Below are positions 23,001 to 38,000 of a stretch of DNA of 64,000 nt, piece by piece. The DNA lies in contig OU342630.1 in NCBI GenBank assembly GCA_910589415.1, positions 51,244,012 through 51,308,011 on the forward strand, written 5' to 3'. The stretch's first letter is position 1; the number at the start of each line of letters is the position of its first letter. A program made the position numbers and the translations under genes. The notes below the pieces were generated by a model. The model was given only the letters and a program-made list of their open reading frames with translations. It was not told the DNA's origin and did no database searches. The stretch comes from Malachius bipustulatus (taxonomy: Eukaryota > Arthropoda > Insecta > Coleoptera > Melyridae).

Positions 23001-26000
23001 GTAATAATATAGAGGGTGTCCTATTTAAAATAACAAAGTTGTATGGCGTACAGCGATATTGGGCCATCCTGTGTATCTGAAAATAATTTTACAAACTGCA
23101 CTTTACCCTCCCATTTACACCACTTTTTGGTTCATTTCGATATCTTTAATGGTGTAGGTTCAATCGAGCTTTCCCATATCAATGACTTACCCTGTATGTA
23201 TGTGAGCAATCTGGGATTAATTAATGTTTTTTTATTTCGACGTGTGTCCTAGTAGATGTTTTACTACCTCATTGCGTTTATTGTATGCTACTTTGAATTT
23301 GCAGGAATACAAATGGAATAGGAAATAAAAAAGATGAGCACAAAAAGAAAGATAGACCAATCATTTCATATTTCAGTTTGGTAAGTAATTCTTAACTTTA
23401 TCTTTTTGCAACAAGAAGAAATTACCTACACCAACGGTTATTCATAAATGACCTTTGCTAAATTTCATTTTAACATTCTTTTGCAATTTTACCATGGATT
23501 TAAAATTGTAAAATTGTGTAATTTGATGTGAGTTATTCAAGGATTCCACATAATAAAACAATTTGGTTTATTTACACAAAATAATAATAATAACAAACAT
23601 TTTAAACAATTTTTAACAGTTTTTAACACATTCAGTCCGCCAACCCGATCATGGCGCCTGAATCCATATTATCTACAATCTCAACACTACTCCGCTATAA
23701 TTTTTTCATGTTCTTTTCTAACTCCTAATCATTTTTTTCAAGTAATCCAGAGTTAGTATTTTTTTTTTTCTGACACTGAACTCTAACGCGGTTAGTGCGT
23801 TAAAGTATCTTTACAAATATCTTGTATTATTAAAAGGCGAAAAGTAATTATTATTTTTGCGAGAGGAAAGTCTAGAGAACCTTTTTACCAAATATATCGT
23901 GTGTAAATTCACAGACCTTAGATAGTAAGGAAGGGACGATTTTAGAGTGCAAGTGACGTAACGTGGTAAGTAATGTGGCCAGTGTCTTTCATAGGCTACG
24001 CCACAATTTTTGGCAAATAGTTTTCAGGCAACAAGACGTATAACTCTTCGCTGATTGGGGAATATTGGGGAATAGCTAGGACGCGGAGACAGCAAAACGG
24101 AGGTGAACGGCCATGGCAGAAGGACACCGACAGGAACGAATCAGATCGCGGGAGGAAAAACGTCGCGAACGGAGAACTAAAAACGGAGAAAAGCCCACCT
24201 TATAGCTTGTTATCGTACCTGAAAATCTAGAAATATTTGCCTTTCCTGTGTCTATCGCCTTTTAAAGAAGTTGCAAAGCACCTTGCGTGTTTTTTCGCGA
24301 AATAATAAACTTTACATTTTGTGGTTACTATCCGAAACTACATTTAGGAATAAATGATCGACGCCTTAGTCTATTGACGCAATTACCTAATTGTCTGGAA
24401 TATCTGCAATAATTAGCTGATTGGCTCGGTAAATGAAACCGTTTCCCGTTAATAATAACTAGATTAACATCAACTTCCAATGTTTGTTTATTTCCAAGAT
24501 CAAGACACTGCGTGTTATCTTCAAGAAACTGTTTAAACCATTACCTTATTATGTATATCGCCGTTTTTAGTGGTTCAATTTTCAAACTCTTCGCCGGAGT
24601 GTTCTATTTTTCAAGGAACTTTTGCAAAAATGGCGAAACAAACATCTTTAGGGACTACATACTATTTACTAGAATTTTTACTGTCATTTACTGTCATTTT
24701 TAAGAATCAAACTTTTTTTTTTACATTAAAAAAGTGTCTGGCATCCCGTAATTTTGGGGAGAGAAAATCAGATTAGGGAAGGAAAATCGGATTCCTATTG
24801 GCCCAAAAATATTGGTTCGAAGAACCTACCCACAGAACCTGGCCTAGCCTTCAATATGATCTTTACCTACCTAAGCTGAACTTCTCTCAAGTGAATAATT
24901 ATCATGTTAATGTGTTCGATGCCAGTAGTAGTAGTAGTAGTAGTAAATGAAATACATGCAAGATCTTTTTTTCAGTACAAGTACTCAAACACTAAAGAAA
25001 AAATATTATTTCTGATTGCTGCAGCTTTTGCCGCTTTCTGCGGTATAGCAAGTATTGTAATGACGGTATGGTATGGGCAAGTTGCTGGTTCCATCGTTGA
25101 CTACGCACAAGCTACAAGTAATTTAACAAACGGCAGTGATCTTTTTGCAGAAAATGATATTATTTACAGCGAAGTACATGATTTTGTTATGAAGTTAGTT
25201 AGTGTCGGCTTTGCCGTAATGCTCTTGGGTTACTTATCCCAAGTTTTATTCAGTTACACAGCCGCAAGGCAGGTTAGTATTTTTAAATTTTAAATAGTTC
25301 ATGGAATATACAAGCGTTCCTTGTGGTAGCCTTGCCTCATTATAAATATTACTATGCATGGGTACCCAGTCCCAGTATAATATAATGTAATGAAGAAATA
25401 AATACATAGTACATAAGTAAGTAAACAAAAATACTTAATTATTGTTTTAGGTGACACGAATGCGAAACTATTTATTGAGTAGAATGTTAAATGCTGATAT
25501 TGAATGGCATGATAGGAATAAAACTTTAGATTTTGCTACAATATTTACTGAGTAAGTTTCAATCTAGAGGTAGTTTATTATTAATGTCTATCAATAATTA
25601 TTATTGTCAATACTTCGGTTTAGAATCGGAAGAGACATCTGAAACTATCTCATTCGCGCTTATCTTTATAATTTTTTAGCTCAAAATAGACCGTTTAATT
25701 ATTACATGGGCAACTAAAAATGAGAAGTGTGATTACACTGCCATAATATTACAATCGTATTCAGAAGAAGAACCTCTTTTATACTAGCAAGTCGAAGGTA
25801 CACCACTGACATCTACTTTCGCCTTACTTTTATTCCTCTCAGCCGGCAAAACTGATAAGGTCTCTTCCAATTCGGAACCTCAGTATAAAATATAAGAATA
25901 TGGTGTTTTTTGTCCTGACACTATACCGAGAAATACGAAGTTATTCTTTTACGATCTCAGAAACACTAAAAATGTGATAATTATTATTTAAATGTGCAGG

Positions 26001-29000
26001 AATTTATCTAAAATAGAAGAAGGACTTGGACCAAGAGTATGTTTATCCATTTGCGATATATTATCATGTGTGAGTGGTGTCATTGTGTCATTTTATATGG
26101 GATGGAAATTGACTCTCGTTTGTTTATTACCGTTGTGTGTATTATTAATAACCGCGAGAGCTGTATCTTGGGTAAATATTTTTCAATAAGCCATTATGGT
26201 AACATAAAATTAACTTTTTTAATTCCTTTATATCGTAAACCTAGACAGGTATCCTAAATAAATGCAAAAGTTCTTAGGGGGTGACTCCTTGTCTCATTCT
26301 AAGGAAAGAAGTTTCCAATGTGTCAGGAAATGCAACGTTTTTGAGATACAGGCTGTCAAAAAAGATTTTTTTTAAGCTATTTGATATTGGCTACATTTTT
26401 ATTACCAATTCAGTTTTTTGCATGTACCATTTGCGGAGATTTAGAGTTTTTTTCCTCCATTTTCCGACACACGTTTTGAAACATCTAAAGCGAGTTTTTT
26501 TATTATAAATGGCTGTTTTTCTCGAAAACGGTTCGCGTTAGCAATTATGACCAAGAGTATCTTTTTTCTTTAATTTTATCGGTTTAACATGCACTTTAAA
26601 AATGTCAATTTTCCCAGTCAATTTTCCCAAATGACTCCGCTACTGACATGAAAAAACTTAGTTAGCTTTGAAAAAGTAGCTAATATCAATGTTAAGATAT
26701 GTACAAAAGTACCTTAAACGGTACCTTAAATGTATCTTAAACGGTTTTTGAGATATCATTAAAAAAAAATGGAAAAAGAATTTTTTTTAACTTTTCTCAA
26801 GTACTTTTGACTTTTCAAAGTATATCAAAAACGGACCATTTGCGGACCCACAATTTTAGAATGAGCCAAGAAATCACCTTCTAGAATTTTTCGTACTTTA
26901 GGATAACCTTGTATGTATACAAGGTGGTCCTAAAAGCCAGATATACCGAGTGATACATCTTATTTTATTTTCGGAATTATTGTGAAGGGGCAACACTCTC
27001 CGAACAATAGTTTGGGACAAAAGTTGTTTGGTTTTGAGAGGGATATCGTTTGCATACAAGATAAACCTCCACCTACACCCCCTGAATAGGGGTTGGGGTG
27101 ATTTTGACGATTTAAATAGAACCCCCATTTTTTATTGTGAGTTATGATTCAGAGTGGAGAAGAACAAACTTTTGTATAAATTTTTTTTTCAAATTAAACA
27201 AAAAGCCGTATTTGTCTTCCATATTTGGGGGATGAGGGCGAAATTGAAAAAAGAGTTCATACAAAAGTTTGTTCTTCTCCACGCTGAATCATTATCCGCA
27301 ATAAAAAATAGGGGTTCCTATTTAAATTTGTTGCCCTTCCCCAATAATTCCGAAAATAGATTAAGATGGATCACCCGGTATACAAAAGGCGGCAATTCTT
27401 TGGCGTATTTTATACCTAACAGTTCATATAAATATAGCAGGTCAGCAAGCGCTTCGTTACCGATCTACAGGGTGTTGAAATAATAAAAAAAATGTTTTAA
27501 CTTTAAACTTGATAGCTCCTGCTCGAGTTCCTGCAGTTTATGAGATATTTAGCTCAAATTTTGAATACAGGATACTATGTAGGGATCATTAGGATCCCTA
27601 CACATCATTAGGCATGACAAATGTTTGTGAGAATCTACAAGTTTTCTCCCTGAATTCCTCCCATTTCGCCCCCATTTCTTTCCCCTGAAGTTTTTTGCGA
27701 TGCGCCGCTGGTAGATTCTAAAATACACTGTGAATTTTATGTTTCATTTAGAAACATTTTGTTCTTCTATAGTTTTTTGAATTTGCACTAATTCGTTGAA
27801 CGAAATTCAAATTTTCAAAATGGTAAAATAGGTTCTTGTTTTCTTTTTGAAAATTTCTCAATTTCCATTAATTTTGACAGTTTTATCGGCACTGCCTGGT
27901 AAAAATTAAAGTTGTGTGACCATGTATGACTACTGTTTGACTAAAATTTGACTAACCTCACACACCTTTAAAGAAAAAAAATCTTTCTCAAATTTCAACA
28001 CCCAGTAGATCAGTGAAGAAGTGATTGCAGAGCTTTGCTTGTTTAATATACCACCCCCAGGGCAAGCATTTTTTTCTTCAAAATAATCCTCATCAGGAAA
28101 CTTAAAGAGAAGCCGGCATTAATTAAGGTAAAACCATTTGCAAGTGAGAATTCCAGAATCCTTTATTTCATCCGCCGCAACAATCGATTGGACTTTCACC
28201 TACACGACGGTTAAAAGCTACGCGGGAATCTTCACCACGCACTGCAGGCGTGATACCTAAAAGGGTAGCGCGGGCAACGGTCAGTGGAATTAAAAAGAGA
28301 CGGATAGAGTTACAAAGGGTTGTGTGAGTATAAAAACACCAGCGCTGGTTCGCTCGGGATCACTTCTGTAAATCACTTCTGTAAAGCACTTCTTTTCGAT
28401 TTTTCTAATACTTTGATGGATTGAGAACACACTCTCCACTCTTTTGGTTTAATTTGTTTATTTATTTTATTTTGATGGATTGAGAATATACTCTCCACTC
28501 TTGTTGTTTAATTTGTTTATCTATTTTATTTTTCTCCCTCTCTCAAAATCAGAAAGAACAGGTCTGCTTGAAATCATTTCAGTCGTTCAAATAGTGTTAG
28601 GTAAAAGCAATCAGGAAAGAATTGAGACGTCTCAAAAACAAACAAAAGGCCAAAACAAACAGAAAGGTAGAAACAGAAACAAAAGACATGTCACCTCACT
28701 AACCAAGGGAAGTTTAACTTCATTTCTAGTTTGTTTGTTAAGTATCAATTTGTACCTCATTTCGAACTTTGACAACAAAAACCTCAAAAACGCAAAACAA
28801 CGAATTCAAACAAATCAAGGTTTACATCAAAAGTTGAAGTAGCATACTTATAACATTAATAAGAACAAATGAAGGGTTAAAACCAAAACAAACAAAAAAC
28901 AAAACAAAATCGAGTTCCGTAATGTCAGAGCATAGCCTTTTACGGTAAACTCAGATCCAAAGTGATCAAGGTATTTTCTTTCAGCAGTTGCGCGAATGCG

Positions 29001-32000
29001 AGTGCTGAAACACTTCAGTGTTTTTATTATTGTGTAAGCCGCGTAAAACCGATGTTCACTTGAACAGAGTGGCCTGAGGGAGAAGTCAGTGGCTCAAAGC
29101 TTACCTGCAAATTGATGACTTAGTCAAATCAGGAAACAATGAGAAACAGTAAAACCACAAGCTTGAAATTGAAGTAAAACTTGCCCAATCTGTCAACACC
29201 GAAAGTCTCAAAGACACCCAAACACCCGACGAAAGTGAAACCACCAAACCATTCAATTCATTGTCATGTCAGGAATTTTTACGACAAGCCTCACACACAA
29301 AAGCCAAGGCAAACAGAGAGTAAGATGATTGAAATGACTCAAGCAGGTCCTTTTCAAACCAGCTGCAGGAACAGCGTCGGAAGGTCTAAATAAATAAATG
29401 TAAATTAACTAATAGGAAATTAATTAAGGTAATTTAAGATTCATTGTAAGGAATGAACTGATATCCAGTTTGAAAATAGATGAAATAGTGATATCATTTG
29501 ATTCTTTAATTTTAAAGGAAGTAATTTTGATCACGCAGGTATTTCTTGACAACTGAGCTTTTGCATACCCTATCCGAGAACCGAGGGTGGCTACAAGAAG
29601 AAACAACACAACGAGGATGGTCCTGGCCGCTTTTTCTAGACAATCATCGGGGGTAGGGGGGTGGTTGTTACACTTGTAAGAATTTTAAGGCAAAAAAAGC
29701 CAAAGAGTTATCTCAAAAAAAATGAGCAGCAAATGGATCAAGATGAATTATTGAAAATCAAAAATCTAAAATAATTTTTGAAATATTTTTTTGCCATTGC
29801 CTTATCCCTCTGGTTGCCCAACTTTTTCCCCATTTAACCGACTCTGTATCTTACACCGTTTCCGAGATCTTCATGCTGTTCCTTCTTATCTTAGTCACAG
29901 TGTTTATTAAATTTTCAACTGATATCGTAAGTGATTCCGGGCTGTTTAGATCTGACTCTTGAAAATTTGATCCGAATGTTTAGTCCTCCTCTGCGATATA
30001 GACATAAACGCGGTTACGTGTGAACAAGCGATTCTTTCATTCACATTGTGCACTGACAATAGTCTGAACGCATTTATAGGTTGATAGTCTGATGACTTTT
30101 ATACTAAATGGACAGTAATAATAACCCTGATGTATCTTCCATCCCTACACTTGAAAAGTAACTGGTGGAGACAGTGTGAAACCTCTTGCGCATCGTAACT
30201 GCTGATGGTGTCTTCCTTACTTGTTGTGGACGAAACGTTCAGAGCAAATCCTTGGACAACGACAAAAGACCCGGAATCACTTTTGGCCTCAGTTCTTTAA
30301 AATTGACTATTTATTTCAGTTTTCAGCCAAGTTCACCATGAAAGAGTTGGATTCTTATGGCGCTGCTGGTTCATTATCTGAAGAAGTTTTCAGTTCAATT
30401 AGAACTGTTGTTGCGTTTGATGCCCAAAAGAGTGAATCCCTCCGGTATCAAAAACATCTCTTGGAAGCGAAAAACCATAACATCAAAAAAGGATTTTTTA
30501 ATGCATTGTCTTTAGGTTTAGCTAATGGTTTATATTACGCCAATTTTGCTGTAGCTTATGGCTACGGAGCTAAGTTAATTAGAGATGATATGCAGTTGCC
30601 AATTAATGAGAGATCATACACTCCAAATATTTGTTTCGTTGTAAGTATTTTAAGATGAAAAATGTCGATTTTAGTTGTCTGACCATGACGTTATAAATGA
30701 CATCATCTTAATTTAATACCAACCTTATATTTATACAAAGCGCGTACAGTTCTGAACGTGTGATTAAATGAATTGAAATGGTAAGCCCGATCGATTTAGT
30801 CGTATTAATTCGAATGAAAATTACACTCAAACTACCATTTTCAGCAAAATTTTAATGAATACCATTTTCGGAACAATCCATATATTGGTTTACCTATAGG
30901 TCTTGAAAGTATTAAAAGCTGGCAACCTTGCAGTTTTATATCAATGACGTCATGGTCAGTTAAGCTGCAACGACCCATATGTGGAATAATTTTCAAAAGG
31001 TTGTTACTAATTTTGTAATTTTAGATAATCAATTGTATCATGGTAGTTCAGTTCAAGCTTAAACTATGCCTCTCTGTGGTCGAGATTATAGGATTAGCCA
31101 AAGGAGCCGCCGCGAATGTCTTTGCCATGTTAGATATAGAACCTGTAATAAACAAAAGCAAAGTGGCCGGTAGAACATTATCGTCAATAGAAGGAATCTT
31201 GAAGTTAAATAATGTACATTTCAGTTACCCGTCTAGATCAAGCGTAAAGGTGAATATTAAATAAATAATTTGAATTACTAATAAAACGAGGATCGAGTAT
31301 AGTTATTAAAGAAGAAGTTATCTTGACATCTAAAGTGTCATTAAATAATTTTCAAGGTATTGGAAGGCGTGAACTTAGAAATCAATAAAGGAGAAACTGT
31401 TGCTATTGTTGGCCACTCTGGTTGTGGGAAATCGACGATTATACAGCTGTTTCAGCGGTTTTATGACCCAACGGAAGGAAATGTAAGTAGGTATTACCCG
31501 TATAATTATTTATTACTTCAATTTTGATCCTGAAGCCTAACAATACAAAATTATTCAGCTTCAAATATTGTCTCTCCCCGCGCAATTTTACGATAAGATT
31601 TAACAAGTGCAAATCAACATTTTGAACTGCAGTATACATTGAGAAGGGCCAGATATAGAAAAAAGCTTACATATCCCTATTTTAACTTTTTATGACACTT
31701 TTTGTTACATTCAACATGTAAATGAGTTGAAAGATTTATTTTACCTCTTTTCAAGTTTAAATATTCGATGAATAGAATAATAATTGCAACGTTACAAACA
31801 TTTTCTAGATACTACTTGACGGTGTCGACCTGAAAGACTTAAATCTTTCATGGTTGCGAAGTAAGATTGGTGTAGTAAACCAAGAACCAGTTCTGTTCGA
31901 CACCAGCATCTTGGAGAACATCAGGCTCGGAAATCTGGAGGCCTCTGACGAGCAGATTGAGATGGCAGCCAAAAAGGCTAACGCGCACGAATTTATATCA

Positions 32001-35000
32001 CAGCTATCTAAAGGTTACCATACCCAAATTGGTGAGTGTGGGAGTCAACTATCGGGAGGTCAGAAACAGCGAGTGGCTATTGCCAGGGCCTTGGTAAAAA
32101 GTCCCAGATTTCTGCTTTTGGATGAGGCCACCTCAGCTTTGGACACCAACAGCGAGGCAGAGGTGCAGGCTGCTCTTGACCAGGTGAGTTTCACATTATC
32201 GAAGTCGCTCATTAGAAAGGAATTAGATTTGTTATAGATCGGACACGAATGCACCACTGTAGTGGTTGCACATAGATTATCAACAGTGAGGAATGCTGAC
32301 AGGATAATTGTTATGGATGCTGGGAAAGTGATGGAACAAGGAACTCATGATGAGCTCATGAAGATACAGGGAGCTTATTATGCACTTGTTCAGTCAAATG
32401 CATCTGAAATTAACGAAGAGGGTGAGTCTTGTTTCAATATACAATAATACCCCAGAGTTGTTATAAGTTTTTGTAGGTCAGCTTCAAAAGTCAGAAACAT
32501 TCAATAAATGTGATATGTTAAAGGAAATAAATGAAGAGAAAATGCTAGTAGCGCTTAATCCTGCCAGCAGTGAGGTATCATATTATTTTCTAGTATGGGG
32601 TTACTTATATTAACTGAAAATCTATGTTTAAGTTAAATGGAACTGCGAATAAAGAAGTTCAAGATAATAATCAAAAAACTAGTGAAGAATCTCGTTGGTT
32701 GGGTTATAAAATTCTCATGTATAATAAACCAGAATGGCATCTCATATTTTTTGGCTGCCTCTTTGCAGTATCTGCTGGGCTCTTATTTCCTATAGGTGGA
32801 GTCATATTGGGCGACTTACTTGGTGTAAGAATACTTTAATTTTTTTCTTTTTTATATACAATGTAATGCTATGGTGAACTGGGCGTCTTTTATTGACGTT
32901 TTAAAGGTAATTTGTAGTGAATATCAGCAGAATTTTATCTTGTACCTCAGTCACGTAGGATCGTTTCTGAGTTTTAATAAAAACTGGTGTGACTAAAGAG
33001 CTCAATGGAGAAACTAAAACTGACTGAAGGCACCATCAAAGTACGCTGACATTTTCACAGAGCCGTGTTATTGCTTCCTTCATCTTTATGGCATTGAATC
33101 CTATTTTTGCTTAAAAAAACTTGTGACGACGCTTACCTGGGTCTGTGTAGATTGTGTCAAATATCCCTGTGGTTTCCCTGATTTCTGTGCAGGCCTCATA
33201 GTCCGGAACGATGGAGAAATTTTGTATGGGAGGAGATACGATACCAATGAGACAAAATAGTTTTACTTAGCCCTTCTTTATTTTAATATTTACATTGTCT
33301 AGCAAGGTGTTGGCCATATTATCAGTTTTGTACAATTTATGCCAAGTTGATATTTCTTACAATGCGTCTTAATGCTAGGAAATTCAAAAGAAAAGGAGCC
33401 TCCACCTTGTAGAATCATTTCTGGGCTTAATTATATTTACATGTCATTGTAACTAGAGAATTCGTTCATATACGAATTTTTCTTTTGAGTTGATCTATTC
33501 CCTGTCAATACCTGTGATACCTAGAGAACTCATTTAGCTTTGGTTCTGCCTTATGGTGGCGATACTTTGGTTTTATAAATCGTGAATTATTTGTGTTTAT
33601 TTTACTGATTGAGTCAACTATTTAGGGTGAGATGATTTACTTTCTCAAGTTATTTAAGTAATTTGTCTGAAATACAGACATGGCTACTTACGGTATGCCT
33701 TGTAGACGGATTGAATCGTCTAAAATATTTAACATGAAAGCCAGATTGTTTGATTTTTCAATAGAATCTGTTTATTATGCCGAGTTCGGCTGAGAAGTGC
33801 CATTGTCTGTGCACTAGAATGCTTTAGTGATTGAATTAGACTGAATTAGACAGAATTCGATGTTGTTTAATGAGTGTTTAATATTTAATGAATATTTAAT
33901 GTGGATAAAATTGATTAGACTGAAACTTTTCTTAATCGCCCTTTTTATTGCGTGTATAAATAATATTGGAAACGATCACTTGATTGACTATAATTTCATT
34001 TGACTGAATCCTTTGGCTAGCTCTGGTTCGTTTGGCGTATTTTAATTGGTAAGACTAAATATTTTATTGTTGAATAGTATTTTTTGATTAGACTGAATTA
34101 TTATTTTCTACTCTTCCTGACAGAGTTATGGTTTTATAAGGTTGTCAGTTTTGACTTTGATTATTTATGAGAGGTTGTCAGGTTACCATTGTTTCAAGAA
34201 TCTAGATTATACTAATTTTCCTGTCAACCGTGATAATTATGTTAGATCTTATATGGGCTTTTCATGTCCTTAATGAGTTCTCGCGGTACCTCAGGCTTTA
34301 CTTATTGATATAAATTATCGGACTATTCTAGATGGTTCGATTTCTCCATTGATGTTGATGGGGTTCTCATGGTGTTAGGTTCTCAACCATTACTTTCCTG
34401 GTTTTCTAGAGAAATAAGAAATCAGACAGTACCCAAATCGTAACATGAAAGTGTTTGCTAATCTACACAAAAAAACTTTGTCGACGCTATGTAAAATCTT
34501 TACCTCAAAGACATAAGAAAATTACAGTAGGTATTCATTTCTGTTTGCTTAAAAGTTTCGTTCTTGTTACACACATTCTGAAGTAGATAAACTTGCCTAG
34601 CGCATGGATAATATGTCGGTGAACATATGTTTATGGCTACCTATAAAACTACAGATTGTTACGGATTTTATACACTCTATAGCTCATTTCTTAATAAATG
34701 GCTCTCTGATTAATTTAGTATTTAGTCATATTCATTTTCATAATTTTAGTCAAATCTCACTTGTTTTTAGTTGATTCATTAATTTGTTTAATTAGATTGT
34801 TTATAGGTTGCCAGATCTTCTGACGTAATAAATGTTGCCAGTTTGGGCAAATCAAATTAACTTTATATTAAATTATATATTATAATATTGGTTGTCAATT
34901 TTGACTTAGCTTTATTTGTTTATAATGTGTTGCCATTTTAGGCTTGTGTCACCTTTGGACAAGTTTTATATTTGTTTATAATGTGTTGCCATTTTAGGCT

Positions 35001-38000
35001 TGTGTCACCTTTGGACAAGTTTTATATTTGTTTATAATGTGTTGCCTTTTTAGGCTTGTGTCACCTTTGGACAAGTTTTATATTTGTTTATAATGTGTTG
35101 CCATTTTAGGCTTGCGTCACCTTTGTCAACGCCGAGTTTTCCCTTCTCTCCTTTAATATATTAATGGGTTACTGATTTATTTACCAAGAGTTATGGATAC
35201 GCTCGCCGGCGTGATTCGACCAATATTAGACCAATATTCGACCAATTCACAACCAATTCGACCAACACATCGCTCGTCAGCGGCATCGCTTTGCGGCATC
35301 GCTCGTCAGCGGAATTTTATTTATTACTGCTTGTTTTTTTTATAGCTGCCTTTTGTTTATTATTATTTAGTCACTCCCCCTGGAGGCGCAGTGAAGTAGA
35401 TCTTCGCTCGCCGGCGGTATATTATTTATTTGTTTGCTTTTTTTGATATGGGCCATTTTGGGCCAGGTTATTTTATAAATATTTTGTTTTTGTATTTACC
35501 TCTTGTGACAAACACGAACAACTAAATTATGTTGGAACTTGATGACAACTTAATCTAGGGAAACACTAGGATTTCGGTTACTCGGAAGAAAGACTCGATT
35601 TCCCCACGCTGGGTGCCTATAGAATCAACACCAACGGGAAGCCGAGAGCGCGCTATGAAGGTTCTACGCTCTCCATAGCGGGTTCCTTTCTTACTAGAAG
35701 ATTTCATGATTCTGAACTGATTGATTTTAAGACGTTATCTCTCTGAGACCTGCCAACTCCACGGCGCACACCCGTTCTTCAGAATGTTTGCTTCCGGAGA
35801 CAGCCACCCCAATTCAACGCTTCGAGAGTCGTAGAACTAGTCTCAGCGGAACGGGGCTACCCAAAATAGAGTGTCTATAGCAAACTACTTCAGTTCAGCC
35901 CTACAATCCAAAACAAACTCTGTTTTAAGAACAGGGCCCCGGAAATTGCCAGTTAAAAGAGTGACATGGTCTTTTATTGAAAAACTTTTCCTAAATTTTC
36001 TGAGACCAGGTAAAGAAGAAAGTAAAGTATTTGAAGTAGCAAGCAAGGCAGGCGTGACTCACATCCTATTGTTGAAATAACAGTTCAGAATATTTTGGAA
36101 GCATTAGAAGTTCAAAGAAGCTTTTTGTTTCAATCGCAATTCTTTTGAGCTTTTAGAAGTGTATTTTGACAGTTTTTTATTGATGAAGTTTTGTTTCCTT
36201 GTCAAAAGAAGAATAATTTGTAGCTCTGGGCTAGGAATTATAATAGAAGTTCTTTGATGCTGATAAAAGCTCATGGTGGTACTAAACAATTAGACATGGG
36301 TAATGATGTCATTGTGCCTTGAGGCGAAATGTTTCTAAGGTTATGCTACAGGTTGGTATCTATACGTGATAAATATTTTCAACGAAATTGTATGTCGTAA
36401 TCGAGATTATCGATCTTCCTATTTTCTTCGAAGTCTATGATTAAACACATTCAGCTGGTAAAAAAAAAAACATTATGTCAAATTGTCGTTTCGATGGTTT
36501 GTTTTTCTTATTTCAGGAAAAGAGGCCTTTCGCCTTATCACTGTGTACCCTGCATAATGCTTATTGCATTTGCGACAAACTATTCTAGTCAATCAGAGGC
36601 TCATTGGTTTCAAACTTCCCTCAGTGCGAGTGTCGAGTTGCTTCTACCTTCGGGATAACAAACGACAAAGATAACCCATTAATATCCTTATCAACATTTC
36701 GAGAACGTATAGTTTCATATATGGACAGGTGCTTTACATTCATTGCCACACTTTCACACTCTTAACTACATCTACCTATCTACGTTTACGTTTCCATTCG
36801 CTGGCTTTATACACACGCTCTTCACAAATGGTTTTGCGAAAAACCCCTGGCGGCATATATAAAGACATATACGTTCATTGGAGTATTGCCTTAAGTCCTG
36901 ATTAATATTTTGGTTTAAATTAAGTCAAACTCCTTGTCGCAGCTTTTTATGAGAGAAACACCACAAATTTGACTTTTATCTTGGGAAAACTAGGTCGTTA
37001 TAATTTTCTTTATACTTTGTCAAGAATAATTGAGTTTATTTTTTATGAATCGTATTTACGTTATTCATGTCATAGCCATTTGAGAGATACATAGACTACA
37101 GGCCCCACCCTGTACCTATGTGCTTTCTAGTTTCATAAAGAACGTTGAGTTTGCCTTAATTTTCACCACTTAGGTATGCTGTCATTTAACTCAAATTAAT
37201 TTTGGTCCATTTGGACTAACTTTAATAGTTTTATTCAAATAGCATAATTAGCCGTATTTGGTGTCAAATAAATCATAATTATCATGGAACCTCGTTCGGT
37301 TACTATTATGTTATTTCTGGAAAAGCTTTAACTTATTCATGTCACTTTGACAAAAATATAATGCATTGGCATTTTAAATACAGGTTCATTATTTACTTAT
37401 TTCTGATACAAAAAATACAAAGCTCATCTCTTGTCACATAAACGGGTAGGTATTATTAATTAACCACTTTTGGGTTTATTAAATTATTTTGTTTGATGGT
37501 AAATTTTTAATGGTTAAATATCATGTCGAAAACTTTTGAATAGACACTTTACTCATAATTTCCTTGTTATTTGACCATCAAAAGAGTCTCACTGTGGGTT
37601 TGTTTTTACTCCATACGAAGTTTAAAATCTTCCCTTCAGTTATTGTTATTTACTGCTTTATTAAAATTCAGGGAAGTTAGCTTTTCCCTTTTTATTTTGA
37701 TCACTTTAAAATAAAATGTTATGTAACAATTTATGCAACGACAAGAAAATTCGATTTCACTGAATCATGTATAAGTTGCTTTTTTAAAATAAGTGTAATT
37801 AATTTACTATTTTATTAGCAAGCTTTCCCCTTCAGAATATGGAACTTATTGTAGCGATATCTACTTATTGCATTTAATATAGTCATCTGGTCATAAAAGT
37901 AGGTCAATCCACACAACACCAAAACCAACATTATACCTTCGGTATTAATTAATTTCTCACTAATTATTTGTCACTCTCTCGGAATGATAAGTTTAAAATA

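Noticed and set aside
27154..27483. 109-codon ORF in intron 5
   Set aside because: Runs across the arms of a palindromic MITE and is not conserved at the same place in unit 2.
28480..28842. 120-codon ORF with a hydrophobic start resembling a signal peptide
   Set aside because: It starts inside a 59-bp tandem repeat of an insertion absent from unit 2, is low-complexity (Q/K/N-rich) and has no domain.
34915..35125. CRISPR-like array
   Set aside because: The 56-bp units are contiguous tandem copies without variable spacers, in an insect intron.
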